NCBI GenBank assembly: GCA_029976005.1
Contig: JARKOQ010000037.1
Span: forward strand, 16,203 to 80,202
DNA: 64,000 bases
Direction of reading: 5' to 3'
Source: Aggregatilineales bacterium
GTDB lineage: Bacteria > Chloroflexota > Anaerolineae > Aggregatilineales > Ch27
Under the pieces are notes generated by a model. It saw nothing but the letters and a program-made list of their open reading frames with translations, did not search any database and was not told the origin of the DNA. The translations under genes were made by a program, and so were the position numbers. This document shows positions 53,580 through 62,745 of this stretch, piece after piece (the stretch's first letter is position 1; every line of letters starts with the position of its first letter).

Positions 53580-54374
53580 TCAGATTGGCTTGCGACCCAG
53601 CAACAGCGCCTGATGGATCAGGAAGCTGGCGTCGCCCGCCGGGTGAATCTCCGCCTGGAGCCAGTCCGCCGCAGCTTCAGGAGCCTGAACGAGCATGGCC
53701 CGCAAACGGATCACCACGTCCGGCGCGCAGCGCATCCGGTCGGCCCAGTCAGTGAGTTGGTGGCGGCGGGTGAATGGCTCGGCATGCAGGACTTCCAACC
53801 CCGCATCCTTGAAGAAACCCGTCCAGCGCGGCAGGCTGTAGGCCCAGGCGTGGCTGGGATCGCGCAGGCGCTCGAAGGCGTTGACGTAGCGCGCCCCCTT
53901 GCGCTGTTTGGGCACGATCTGGTCGATCACGGCCACGAGGCCGCCGGGCCGGGTCACGCGCGCTGCCTCCTGGACGAAATTTGCTGGGGCGGGGAAGTGG
54001 TGCGGGGCGATGCGGCAGGTCACCAGGTCGAAAGCGCCCGTGGCGAAGGGCAGCGCCTGGGCATCGAGCCGGTAGAAGCGGGCGTTGGTCACGCCGGAGT
54101 CGGCCAGGTGCTGGCGCGCCGCGCGCAGCATCTTCAGGGTCAGATCGCTGGCGATGACCTGCCGGACGTGGGGAGCCAGCATCCGGGCGGTGTGCCCGCC
54201 ACCGGTGGCGATGTCCAGGGCCAGCCAGTCCGGTTGAGGTTGGAGCAGCTCCAGCAGGCGTGGCAAATCCTCGCCCTGGGCGTGGGTCGCGCTGGTGACG
54301 TACCCTTCCGGATTCTGGCCGAACTGCTGCTGGACGCGCTGTTTGAGTTCACGGTCGGACATGAGGTTTGCCAT
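53580..54374 (-). CDS. SAM-dependent class I methyltransferase (UbiE-like)
   Basis: 264 aa. SAM-binding motif I LDIATGGGHTARML, followed by ASDLTLKMLRAA and LPFATGAFDLVTCRIAPHHF, typical of the UbiE/MenG/Methyltransf_11 group. Substrate unknown. Start ATG 54374 with GGAG 6 nt upstream. Convergent with the glycosyltransferase (24 nt gap). Confidence 0.9.
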   Translation of the reverse strand: MANLMSDRELKQRVQQQFGQNPEGYVTSATHAQGEDLPRLLELLQPQPDWLALDIATGGGHTARMLAPHVRQVIASDLTLKMLRAARQHLADSGVTNARFYRLDAQALPFATGAFDLVTCRIAPHHFPAPANFVQEAARVTRPGGLVAVIDQIVPKQRKGARYVNAFERLRDPSHAWAYSLPRWTGFFKDAGLEVLHAEPFTRRHQLTDWADRMRCAPDVVIRLRAMLVQAPEAAADWLQAEIHPAGDASFLIHQALLLGRKPI

Positions 54375-54500
54375 CCTTTGCTCCGGGCACGAGTGTAGCG
54401 AGGATCAGGCCCGATGCAATGGTGTTTTGGCGTGGGGCAGGGTATAACCCCCGCTGATCTCTGCGATGGGTGACATTCCACACGTAAAGGAGCACAGAAC

Positions 54501-55835
54501 ATGGCTCGTCTGAAATTAGCTCTCATTGGCGCGGGGAATCGGGGCGCGGACGTGTACGGGCAGTATGCCCTCAAGCACCCGGACGAGGTCGAGTTCGTGG
54601 CGCTGGCTGAGCCGGTCGCGGCCCGGCGCGAGCGCTTCGCGATGGCTCACGAGCTGGAGCCGGAGGCGATCTTCTCCTCCTGGGAGGCGATGCTGGGCGG
54701 GCCAAAACGAGCCGACGCCATGGTGATCACCACGCAAGACAGCGACCATCTGCGCCCGACGCTGGCCGCGCTGGCGGCGGGCTACGATGTGCTGCTCGAA
54801 AAGCCGATGGCGACGACCCTGGCCGACTGCGTGGCCCTGGTCAAGGCGGCGGAACAGGCCGGGCGCATTCTTCAGATCTGCCACGTGCTGCGCTACACCA
54901 ACTTCTTCCGCATGGTGCGCGATTTCGTGCAGTCCGGACGGTTGGGTCAGGTCGCCGTCTACGAGCACCGTGAGAACGTCTCCTACTGGCACATGGCGCA
55001 CAGTTTTGTGCGTGGCAACTGGCGGCGCAAGGATCAGTCCAGCCCGATGATTCTGGCCAAATCGTGCCACGACCTGGACCTGATCACCTGGATTCTGGGC
55101 GAGGAGGTCACCCGCCTGAGTTCGGTGGGCACCCTGCGCCATCACCGGGTGGAGAGTGCGCCGCGTCCCGATCTGCCCGCCCGCTGCACCGATGGCTGCC
55201 CGATCGAGGCGGAATGCCCGTTCTCGGCCCCCGGCATTTACCTGGACTTCCGGCCCTGGCGGCCGCTGGCGGCGGCGATGGGCGTGCCGGAAGGCTTCGA
55301 CCTGGCGAACGTCGTCACCTGGCCGAATTCGACGCTGGCCGATGGCAACCTGGACCCGGCCGCGATCCGCCACGCGCTGGAGACCGGCCCTTACGGCCGG
55401 TGCGTGTATCACACAGACAACGACGTGGTGGACAACCAGATCGTCACCATGCAGACGGCGGCCGGGACTTCGGTTGGCTTCTTCATGCACGGGCACAGCC
55501 ACGAGGAAGGCCGCACCCTGCGCATCGACGGTTCACGGGCGACCCTGGAAGGGGCGTACATGATCGCCCGCCAGGAAATCCGGATTCACGACCACCTGAC
55601 CGGCCAGACCGAGGTCTTCTATCCCGCCGAGAAGGCCGGCGAGTTCAGTCACGCGGACGGGGATCGGGGCCTGATGACGGCCTTCCTGGAGACGCTGCGC
55701 CGGGGCGAGACGTCCGCGCTGACGGACGCCCGCGCGTCGCTGGAGAGCCATCTGCTGGCTTTCGCGGCGGAGCAGGCGCGGTTGACCGGGGCATCCATCG
55801 ACATGGCCGCTTTCCGGGCCGAGGCGCTGCGCTGA
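54501..55835 (+). CDS. Gfo/Idh/MocA family oxidoreductase
   Basis: 444 aa. NAD(P)-binding Rossmann start KLALIGAGNRGADVYGQY and the catalytic EKPMATT motif (Lys); the C-terminal domain has HDLDLITWILGEEV. A four-Cys insertion, RCTDGCPIEAECPF, is present near residue 230. Oxidises or epimerises sugars, inositols or related compounds. AAGGAG 11 nt before the ATG. The preceding TATAAC near 54443 may be its -10. Confidence 0.9.
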   Translation: MARLKLALIGAGNRGADVYGQYALKHPDEVEFVALAEPVAARRERFAMAHELEPEAIFSSWEAMLGGPKRADAMVITTQDSDHLRPTLAALAAGYDVLLEKPMATTLADCVALVKAAEQAGRILQICHVLRYTNFFRMVRDFVQSGRLGQVAVYEHRENVSYWHMAHSFVRGNWRRKDQSSPMILAKSCHDLDLITWILGEEVTRLSSVGTLRHHRVESAPRPDLPARCTDGCPIEAECPFSAPGIYLDFRPWRPLAAAMGVPEGFDLANVVTWPNSTLADGNLDPAAIRHALETGPYGRCVYHTDNDVVDNQIVTMQTAAGTSVGFFMHGHSHEEGRTLRIDGSRATLEGAYMIARQEIRIHDHLTGQTEVFYPAEKAGEFSHADGDRGLMTAFLETLRRGETSALTDARASLESHLLAFAAEQARLTGASIDMAAFRAEALR

Positions 55836-55849
55836 TCTGGCGCGTTGGC

Positions 55850-56698
55850 CTAACGCGCGCCGCCCGGCCAGGCCCGATCGACTTGCCAGGCGGCCACGCC
55901 CAGGGCAATCCGGATGATTATCAAGGGGAGCAGCACGGGCAGCCCATATTCGGCCAGCAGGCGCAGCGGCGCGCCCAGCGGGAGCAGGCGGAGCAGATTC
56001 AGGAGCACGAAATAGGTCGCGCCGAGCAGACCCGTGATGAAGACCCCGGCGAAGCGAAATCCGGCCAGTGTGCCGACGGCGATCCCCAGCGCGCCGATCA
56101 TGAGCAGTTCCAGCCCGATCCGCGCAGCCGATACAGCCATCCCCACCAGCATCAGGATGACTCCCACCAGCGGCTGACCCAGCATCGGCCAGGCCAGCCC
56201 GGTGCTGATCAGCAGCGGCGGAAAAAGCAGGATCGTGGCCGGTCTGAGCAGGCTCTCCAGATTGTCCATCTGCTGCCAGATGCTCGCCGCGATCTTGCCG
56301 AGGAAGATTTCGTTCAGGCTGAATGGGGTGACGCGTAGCAGGCTCAGTGTATCCTGCCGCAACTCGTCGTAGATCGCGGCGAAAGCCGCGTGGCCCACGC
56401 TGAACAGCACATGGGCGTAGAACACCAGGCTGAACGGATAAACGAGCACCGCGGCGATCAACGTCAGGTAGAGTGGGAGCGCAACGGGCAGGGCCAGCGT
56501 GATCTGGCCGAGACCGAGCGCGACCGCGTGCAGGGACGGGGCCGACAGGCCCCAGATGACGATCAGACCGACCTGAACCGCCAGCCAGCGCAGCAGCGGC
56601 CGGATTTCCACAGGGGAGGGGAGATGCCCGCCCAGGTGGCGGCGCACGAGGGGGTTCGTGCGCCTGGCCCAACCGGGCAGCCGGGCGGTGATGTGCAT
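55850..56698 (-). CDS. Polytopic membrane protein, ABC-permease-like
   Basis: 282 aa from the ATG at 56698 (AAGGG upstream). About six or seven hydrophobic segments. A cytoplasmic loop YDELRQDTLSLLRVTPFSLNEIFLGKI resembles export-type ABC membrane proteins with a short conserved loop. No ATPase next to it, so transport is unproven. Starts 26 nt after the secreted SH3-like gene and is probably co-transcribed with it. Confidence 0.65.
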   Translation of the reverse strand: MHITARLPGWARRTNPLVRRHLGGHLPSPVEIRPLLRWLAVQVGLIVIWGLSAPSLHAVALGLGQITLALPVALPLYLTLIAAVLVYPFSLVFYAHVLFSVGHAAFAAIYDELRQDTLSLLRVTPFSLNEIFLGKIAASIWQQMDNLESLLRPATILLFPPLLISTGLAWPMLGQPLVGVILMLVGMAVSAARIGLELLMIGALGIAVGTLAGFRFAGVFITGLLGATYFVLLNLLRLLPLGAPLRLLAEYGLPVLLPLIIIRIALGVAAWQVDRAWPGGAR

Positions 56699-56724
56699 GT
56701 GCTGGCCCTTCCGCCGCGCGAGCG

Positions 56725-58452
56725 TTATGGGCAGGCGGCCGAGACGGTGGTGGTACCACCCGCGACGGTCCACACCTCGATCCAGTAGTAGCCCGTGTGC
56801 GGCACTTCCCAGGCGATCTCGTTCGCGTTGTGGCCTTCGATCTGCTCGAACACGATCGGGGGCAGCGTGGCGTTTTCCAGGAACATCGCCGCGATGCGGA
56901 AGCGCCAGTCCGGGTAGCTGCTGGCGGAGGTCGAGATGTCGCCCGATGCGGTCAGTGTGACTTGCTCGCCTTCACGCCCAAACCAGATGTTGCCTGCGTG
57001 ATCCTCCCCGCCGCTGAGGGTGGCCGACTGGCTATTGCCACCGGGACGGCACAGCCGGATGTCCTGGGCCTGGCTGGTCAGCGTGTACGTGCCGCTCTGG
57101 ACGGAACCGGCCTCGATCGTGAACAGGTGGGGCAGGTCGCTGGTCGGCCAGTAGGAGAAGCTGACGCTTCCCTGGGTGATGTACGGGCGCACCACCTCAC
57201 TGGCCGGGGCGGCAATGCTCAGGACGGGGAAGGCGTCGCTGGTCAGGGTGATCTCGTGCATGATCCCGGCCCGGTTGCTGAAGAAGAACGTCACCGGCGT
57301 GTCTGGGGCCAGCGGGCCGCTGGCGGGTTGATCGGCCGTGAGGGGCAGATCGAGGAAGGGCGTGGGAAGCCCTGCCAACGGGTGGGGGAGTCGGTCGAGG
57401 GGCAGGTTGCGCAGCGCCGCGACGTCGAGCGCCTCCATCCGCGAAGGCCCTGCCACCGCGAGTCCATTCTGATCGACGGGGACGCGGTACTGCGCGCCGG
57501 TTGTCACGTCGAGGGGTGTTCCGTCCGGCAGCGTGAAGTGCAGCGCCCCAGCCAGGACTTGAAACAGGAGACCGTCCTGAGGGTCGGCCTGGACGTAGAG
57601 CGTGGCTTCCAGGTCGAAGCTGATTCCGTTCAGGCTGAGTCTGGCCCGGCCGGTGGCTGGCGGTTGGAGGAGCAGACCAGGCGGCGGCGCGTCGGGGCAG
57701 TCCTCCGTTGGGCTGCCGCTGTCCAGCACCGCCACCTGGAAGGGATCACGATACCAGTCCTCGGCGGAGAGGGCCGGGGCGTTGCGCAGGATGGTGGGAA
57801 TCTCGACGATCGGACAGTTGGTGACCACGTAGCCGGAGAAGACCCAGGCAGCCGACTCGTAAGGGGTGTCGATCCGCCACCAGGATGAATCGGCCAGGCG
57901 GCCGGTGATGATGACCTGCTCGTCCCGTTGCAGGACTTCGAGCACGGCAGCGTTGTATGAGGGGTAGTTGCGCACGTTGAGTGTGTCGGTGACGACGCGC
58001 CCATAACAGGTGGCGGCGGGCTTGGCCTCGCTCTGGACGGCAGTGCGATTGTCGGTGAGAGTCGCGTTGCCGAGCAGCCACATGGTGACCATCTCAGGCG
58101 CGTTGGAAGGCAGGCCTGCGCCCTGGGCCACGGTGAGCAGTCCCCAGCTTTCCGGCGCGGCGTCCAGGGGGGCTATCTGAAGCTGTTCCAGTCCATCCAG
58201 ACTGAAATGGCTGCCTGCCGCGTAGGAAGCTGGTGGATTGGCGCCCGTGGTCGTGATCGCGCCTCCGGCGACACAGGCTTCATTGCGGTGAAGCGCGCCA
58301 CATGATTCCACGGCCTGATAAGCCTTCTGAATCAGGATCGGACAGGAGGCTCCCGACCCCTGGGCCGCTGTTTCCAGGCCCGATGATGCCAGGACGGCAG
58401 CGACCGCGATTCCGATCGCCCCGAGGATGATCCACTTCCCGTACTGCCGCAT
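56725..58452 (-). CDS. Secreted protein with SH3-like domain
   Basis: 575 aa. Signal peptide/anchor (residues 1-28). A bacterial SH3-like domain near 150-215 (VTDTLNVRNYPSYNAAVLEVL). A following beta-rich segment has FecR/sheath-like features (SRMEALDVAALRN), and the end (WEVPHTGYYWIEVWTVAGG) looks like a beta-sandwich binding domain. SH3-like domains often bind peptidoglycan. Function unknown. Co-directional with the membrane protein downstream. Confidence 0.75.
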   Translation of the reverse strand: MRQYGKWIILGAIGIAVAAVLASSGLETAAQGSGASCPILIQKAYQAVESCGALHRNEACVAGGAITTTGANPPASYAAGSHFSLDGLEQLQIAPLDAAPESWGLLTVAQGAGLPSNAPEMVTMWLLGNATLTDNRTAVQSEAKPAATCYGRVVTDTLNVRNYPSYNAAVLEVLQRDEQVIITGRLADSSWWRIDTPYESAAWVFSGYVVTNCPIVEIPTILRNAPALSAEDWYRDPFQVAVLDSGSPTEDCPDAPPPGLLLQPPATGRARLSLNGISFDLEATLYVQADPQDGLLFQVLAGALHFTLPDGTPLDVTTGAQYRVPVDQNGLAVAGPSRMEALDVAALRNLPLDRLPHPLAGLPTPFLDLPLTADQPASGPLAPDTPVTFFFSNRAGIMHEITLTSDAFPVLSIAAPASEVVRPYITQGSVSFSYWPTSDLPHLFTIEAGSVQSGTYTLTSQAQDIRLCRPGGNSQSATLSGGEDHAGNIWFGREGEQVTLTASGDISTSASSYPDWRFRIAAMFLENATLPPIVFEQIEGHNANEIAWEVPHTGYYWIEVWTVAGGTTTVSAACP

Positions 58453-58526
58453 GATTGTGCCTCCAGAAAAAGGATGAACGCTGCGTGCTGCTCCACGCCG
58501 GATTCGCGGTGACGACTCCAGTGGAC

Positions 58527-59120
58527 TCAGGTCCGGCGGACGATGATCGAGATGCCGCCATTATGGGTGTCGCCCTGGAGCAAACGCCATTGGGGCGAGA
58601 GATGAATGCCTACAAACAGGGTGCGGAAGATGCCCTGATGGCCGACGATGGCGAAGTCTGTCTGGCAGCGGCGGGTCAATTCGCCCCAGACCCGCTGCAT
58701 GCGCCGGAACGCGCGCAGAAAATTCTCCGTATCCCGCGTGAATGGACTCACCAGGCGCAGGCCAGAAAGCATGTAAGCCTGGCGCAGGGTCAGCTTTCGG
58801 CTGGCTGGACCGGTCAGGGGCGCCGGCAGAATCTCGTACAGTTCCGGATGAGTGAGTACCGGCAGCCCGCAGGCCTCGGCCAGAATCGCGGCGGTCTGCT
58901 GCGCGCGCAGCAGCGGGCTGCTGTACAGGCAGGTCAGATTGAGATGGGTAAGCTGGGGGGCGAGGGCTTTGCTCTGTTCGATTCCCTGGGCGTTGATTGC
59001 CTCGTGGGGAACCTGGGCGATCATGGCGTTGAACTCGCCAACCGTCAGACGGCGATCCAGGGCCAGGACATTGCCGTCGACCTCGCCATGGCGAATCAGG
59101 TAGACCGTTTGAGAGGGCAT
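58527..59120 (-). CDS. Histidine phosphatase family protein (phosphoglycerate-mutase-like)
   Basis: 197 aa. RHG motif in YLIRHGEVDGN (phospho-His), SSPLLRAQQTAAIL with a second Arg, and the catalytic His in AIVGHQGIFRTLF. Substrate could be a phospho-sugar, phosphoprotein or alpha-ribazole phosphate; not decidable. Weak ribosome site before the ATG. Confidence 0.88.
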   Translation of the reverse strand: MPSQTVYLIRHGEVDGNVLALDRRLTVGEFNAMIAQVPHEAINAQGIEQSKALAPQLTHLNLTCLYSSPLLRAQQTAAILAEACGLPVLTHPELYEILPAPLTGPASRKLTLRQAYMLSGLRLVSPFTRDTENFLRAFRRMQRVWGELTRRCQTDFAIVGHQGIFRTLFVGIHLSPQWRLLQGDTHNGGISIIVRRT

Positions 59121-59351
59121 TGTGTGTGCTCGATCGCAACCGGACTGAATGACATGCCAGCGATAGTGTACCCGAAAAATGGCCGGAATTGATAGCTGTC
59201 GTATAAAAAATTGACGAAAAATCCGCCGGATAATTGCGCTCCGCGAATAAATCGACTATTGTAGAGATCGTATGCAGATACAAACGCAAAGCGCGCATAT
59301 GTTTTAATAACGCGGTGATACCGAGGGGGATAAGGTCCGTCTGTCAACAGG
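59121..59351. other. AT-rich divergent intergenic region
   Basis: 231 nt, far more AT-rich than the window (GTCGTATAAAAAATTGACG near 59200), between the phosphatase (minus) and the metacaspase (plus). Likely carries both promoters, though no pair of boxes is convincingly spaced. A TTGTA...TACAA inverted pair lies around 59258-59283. Confidence 0.4.
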
Positions 59352-61661
59352 ATGGATGCTTCGGGGAGGAGGCATCCTGATCGTCTCTGGACGCCTTTGA
59401 CAGAGGATCTTGCGCGGCGCGATTGCCGGGGATTTCAGGTCGTTTGCGGAACACCAGCCGTGGTTTATTCGACGACGTATGATCGCAGTTGGGCGGTCGT
59501 GATCGGTATCGATCGATATCGAGCGATGCCGCCTCTCCGTCACGCGGTGGCTGATGCGCATGCCGTGGCTGATGCGCTGATCGGTCTGTTTGGCTTTGAG
59601 CCGCGCCGGGTCGCCCGGCTGACGGATGACATGGCGACGCGGAGCCGAATCGGCGCCGTGCTGGAGAAGCAGCTCGGCGATCCGGCCAGGATCGGCAAGG
59701 ACGACCGGGTCGTGGTCTTTGTGGCCGGGCACGGCGTCAGCCGATCGAACGAAGACCGGGGTTATTTCGCCCCGGTGGATGCCTCCCGCACGCATTGGGA
59801 CAATTTCATCGCGTTCGACCACATCACCGAGATGGTCGAAGCCATGCCGGCCAAGCATGTGTTGTTGATCATCGATTCCTGCTACGCAGGGCCGGACCTG
59901 ATGCGCGGCATCTCCGACCGGGTGGCGGAGGACTTCATCGCCCGGCCGACGCGTCAGATTTTGGCGGCGGGCCGCTCCGACGAGATGGTGATGGATGGCG
60001 GCGGGCCGGGTGGGCGTCACTCGATTTTCACCGGCTACCTGCTGGAAGGGCTGCGCGGCAAGGCGGCCGACGAGCGCGGCCTGCTGGTGGGAAGCAGCCT
60101 GATCACGTACGTCACCCAGAGCGTCTACAACGACCCACGCGCCAGGCAGACTCCGATGGGCGGCTGGCTGTCCGGCGACGGCGATTTCGTGTTTCGCAGC
60201 GCCGCGCCTCAGCACCTGCCTCCGGATTTCACGCAGCGTCTGGCGGACAGCAGCCCGATTCACGACCGGTTGGAGGCGGTGGCCGATCTGGCCTCGCTTG
60301 CGGTTCATGGCGAGTCGCGTGTGGCCGAGGACGCCGTTTACGCCCTCAAGCTGGTGGTTCGGACGGATCAGGACGAGCAGGTGAAGTCGATGGCGACTCA
60401 CGTGCTCAACGAGATTCGCCAGATGGCGAGAATCATCGGGCGCAGCCAGCCAGCTCGGTCCGAGACCGAGCTGCAGCCCGCTGCCGAGCCGCGCAAACCC
60501 ATTCTGCTGACGCTCCGCGAAACCCTGCCGTCTGAAGCAGTCCCGGCGTCCCAAGACCGCGTGGAGCCGCCTCTCGCGCCGCCCGTGTGTGAAACGTCGT
60601 CCGCTGCGCAACAAACGGGCCAGCCTGAGTCGGTCCGGCCCGCAGCGGCGGAGTCCGCTCAGCCTGAGCCTCCTTCGCGGCGTCGCAGGGGCCGGTGGCT
60701 CAGGGCGGGCCTGAGTCTGGTGGTGCTTTTGTTCCTGGCGACTGTTTTCTCCTTCATCATCCTTCAGTCCGGCCTGCTGCCGCGCTCTGGAAGGCTTGTG
60801 GGCCTCCTGCCCACGCTGACTCTCGACGCGCAGAGTATCGAGGCCATTGTCCAGACCCAGGAGGCAGCCGTGCAGGCGCTCGCGGCGGCAGCGATTCTGG
60901 AGACCAAGCAGTCGGAGGCGACGGCCATCGCCAGCGGCGTTGTGGCCGACTCCACGGCGGCTCCCACGGCTGTGCCTGAAGGTGGTTCCTACGCGAGTCT
61001 TGGTGGCGCGCCGGTGCCGCCGGCCGGCCGGCCGGTGGCCACGCCGTCCTTATTTCCGACGCCGGAGGTGCTGTTCCGGCCGGCGGGACGCGTTCTGTTC
61101 GAAGATCATTTTGGCGACAATCAGTGGTGGCTGCTGGACAGCGCGCCCAACGGGGTGCGGGAAATTCGCGACGGGAGTCTGTATCTTGAGCTGGACGACG
61201 ACTTCGATCAGTGGTACGTCCGGCCCGATCCGGCGTTAGTCCCGGCGGCGGCGGATTTTGTCCTGGATGTCGACGCCACGGTGCTGACCCCCAACGCCGA
61301 TGGCATGGTGCTGGTCCTGTTCCGGACGCAGCCCGACGATTCCGGCGAGCTGGGCGATTATTATGCTTTTGGCGTCGCGCTGTCCGGCGAGGCCATCCTG
61401 CTGGTGCAGACTGGCGGCCAGCCGTACCCCCTGGCTCCCTTGCAGGCGATGCCCACCGGGCCGCTGCCGCCGGATGAACCGGTGCACCTGCGCGTGGTGG
61501 CGCGCGGCGACTCGCTCAGCCTGGTGGTGAACGGCGTCGAAATCCTCACGGCCGAGGATCAGACCTATGCACGGGGTGGTTTCGCCCTGGGCGCATGGGC
61601 GCGCGTGATGACCCCCTACACCGTCACCTTCGACCATCTCGTCTTCGGCCTGCCTGATTGA
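59352..61661 (+). CDS. Membrane-anchored metacaspase (peptidase C14) with C-terminal lectin-like domain
   Basis: 769 aa as tracked; a GTG at codon 37 (59460), just before the domain, is an equally possible start. Caspase-like domain about 40-250: WAVVIGIDRYRAM, catalytic His127 in VAGHGVS and Cys177 in IDSCYAG, the metacaspase dyad, which cleaves after Arg/Lys rather than Asp in the family. A middle helical region (about 295-365), then a low-complexity Pro/Ser/Glu linker, one transmembrane helix (about 450-475), an Ala-rich helix, and a C-terminal LamG/concanavalin-like beta-sandwich (about 580-769, LFEDHFGDNQWW to FDHLVFGL) outside. The protease side would be cytoplasmic. Confidence 0.85.
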   Translation: MDASGRRHPDRLWTPLTEDLARRDCRGFQVVCGTPAVVYSTTYDRSWAVVIGIDRYRAMPPLRHAVADAHAVADALIGLFGFEPRRVARLTDDMATRSRIGAVLEKQLGDPARIGKDDRVVVFVAGHGVSRSNEDRGYFAPVDASRTHWDNFIAFDHITEMVEAMPAKHVLLIIDSCYAGPDLMRGISDRVAEDFIARPTRQILAAGRSDEMVMDGGGPGGRHSIFTGYLLEGLRGKAADERGLLVGSSLITYVTQSVYNDPRARQTPMGGWLSGDGDFVFRSAAPQHLPPDFTQRLADSSPIHDRLEAVADLASLAVHGESRVAEDAVYALKLVVRTDQDEQVKSMATHVLNEIRQMARIIGRSQPARSETELQPAAEPRKPILLTLRETLPSEAVPASQDRVEPPLAPPVCETSSAAQQTGQPESVRPAAAESAQPEPPSRRRRGRWLRAGLSLVVLLFLATVFSFIILQSGLLPRSGRLVGLLPTLTLDAQSIEAIVQTQEAAVQALAAAAILETKQSEATAIASGVVADSTAAPTAVPEGGSYASLGGAPVPPAGRPVATPSLFPTPEVLFRPAGRVLFEDHFGDNQWWLLDSAPNGVREIRDGSLYLELDDDFDQWYVRPDPALVPAAADFVLDVDATVLTPNADGMVLVLFRTQPDDSGELGDYYAFGVALSGEAILLVQTGGQPYPLAPLQAMPTGPLPPDEPVHLRVVARGDSLSLVVNGVEILTAEDQTYARGGFALGAWARVMTPYTVTFDHLVFGLPD

Positions 61662-61683
61662 CCGAATCGGCTGGCAGGCGTGC

Positions 61684-61689
61684 TATAAT
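61684..61689 (+). promoter_or_regulatory. Putative -10 box of the PIG-L gene
   Basis: Perfect TATAAT 37 nt before the ATG at 61727; TTGACC lies 20 nt upstream, longer than usual spacing. Confidence 0.4.
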
Positions 61690-61726
61690 TCCCCCTGATC
61701 TTGTGGAATTTGAAACCGGAGTGGGT

Positions 61727-62605
61727 ATGGCTGGAGTGAAACCCGCAGCACGGCGTTTGCTGGTGAGCTTCGCGCACCCGGACGACGAATCGTTCGGGAT
61801 GGGTGGGGCGATTGCCCGGTATGCCGATCAAGGCGTCGACGTACACTTGATTTGCGCGACAGGGGGCGAGGAGGGCGACATCCCGCCCGGCATGGCGCTG
61901 GGCGATCGCTCGATTGGCGAAGTGCGCCTGGACGAACTGAACTGCGCCGCCAAAACGCTCGGAATCCGGCAGGTGATCACACTGGGGTATCGCGATAGCG
62001 GCATGATGGGCGCGCCGCAGAACCAGAATCCCGCCTGTCTCTGGCAGGCCGATCCAGACGTCCTGACCGGGCAGATCGTCGAGGTGATCCGGCGGGTGCG
62101 TCCCCAGGTGGTGGTGACCTTCGATCCCTACGGGGGCTATGGTCACCCGGATCACATTGCCATTCAGCGGGCGACCGTGCGCGCGTTCCACGCGGCCGGC
62201 GCGGCCGATCAGTACCCCAATCAGGTCGCGGCCGGATTGGAACCCTACCAGGCGCGAAAGCTGTACTACACCGTTTTTCCCCGGACGTTTGTCCGCCTGG
62301 CGGTCTGGGCCACGCGGCTGGCGGGCCGCGACCCGCGCCGGATGGGTCGCAACCACGATCTGGACTTTCAGGCCGTGATCGACGCGACCCTGCCCACGCA
62401 TGCCCGGCTTGACCTGCGGACCTATTACGATACCTGGCAGCGAGCCAATGCCTGCCATGCCAGCCAGAGCGGGCCGGGGGAACTCCTGCCCCTGCTGCGC
62501 CCTCTGGCGCGGGCGGTGTTTGGCTGGCAGACCTTTCACCGCGCCTGGCCCGAAGTCAACGGGCGCTCTCCTGGCGAGCACGATCTGTTCGAAGGGCTTG
62601 ACTGA
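61727..62605 (+). CDS. PIG-L/LmbE family N-acetylglucosaminyl deacetylase
   Basis: 292 aa from the ATG at 61727 (CCGGAG 5 nt upstream); the track's form begins upstream of the TATAAT box. Zn-binding AHPDDE motif near the N-terminus, the LGYRDSGMMG segment and the HPDH metal-binding motif (GGYGHPDHIAIQ). Family enzymes remove the acetyl group from GlcNAc-containing intermediates such as GlcNAc-inositol (MshB, PIG-L) or GlcNAc-malate (BshB). An inositol-phosphate synthase elsewhere in the window makes a GlcNAc-inositol substrate conceivable. Cytoplasmic. Confidence 0.92.
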   Translation: MAGVKPAARRLLVSFAHPDDESFGMGGAIARYADQGVDVHLICATGGEEGDIPPGMALGDRSIGEVRLDELNCAAKTLGIRQVITLGYRDSGMMGAPQNQNPACLWQADPDVLTGQIVEVIRRVRPQVVVTFDPYGGYGHPDHIAIQRATVRAFHAAGAADQYPNQVAAGLEPYQARKLYYTVFPRTFVRLAVWATRLAGRDPRRMGRNHDLDFQAVIDATLPTHARLDLRTYYDTWQRANACHASQSGPGELLPLLRPLARAVFGWQTFHRAWPEVNGRSPGEHDLFEGLD

Positions 62606-62745
62606 GCGCCCGTGGGTGGCGCATGATGGAGAGGGATCGGAGGGACCTGGGCGGCCGGTTTGACGCTCAGGGGTGTTCCCTGGCTTGCCTGCGATCGTCC
62701 TTGCTGCTGGCTGAAGTGTGCTTTTCCGAAGGGGATTTCCGCACG

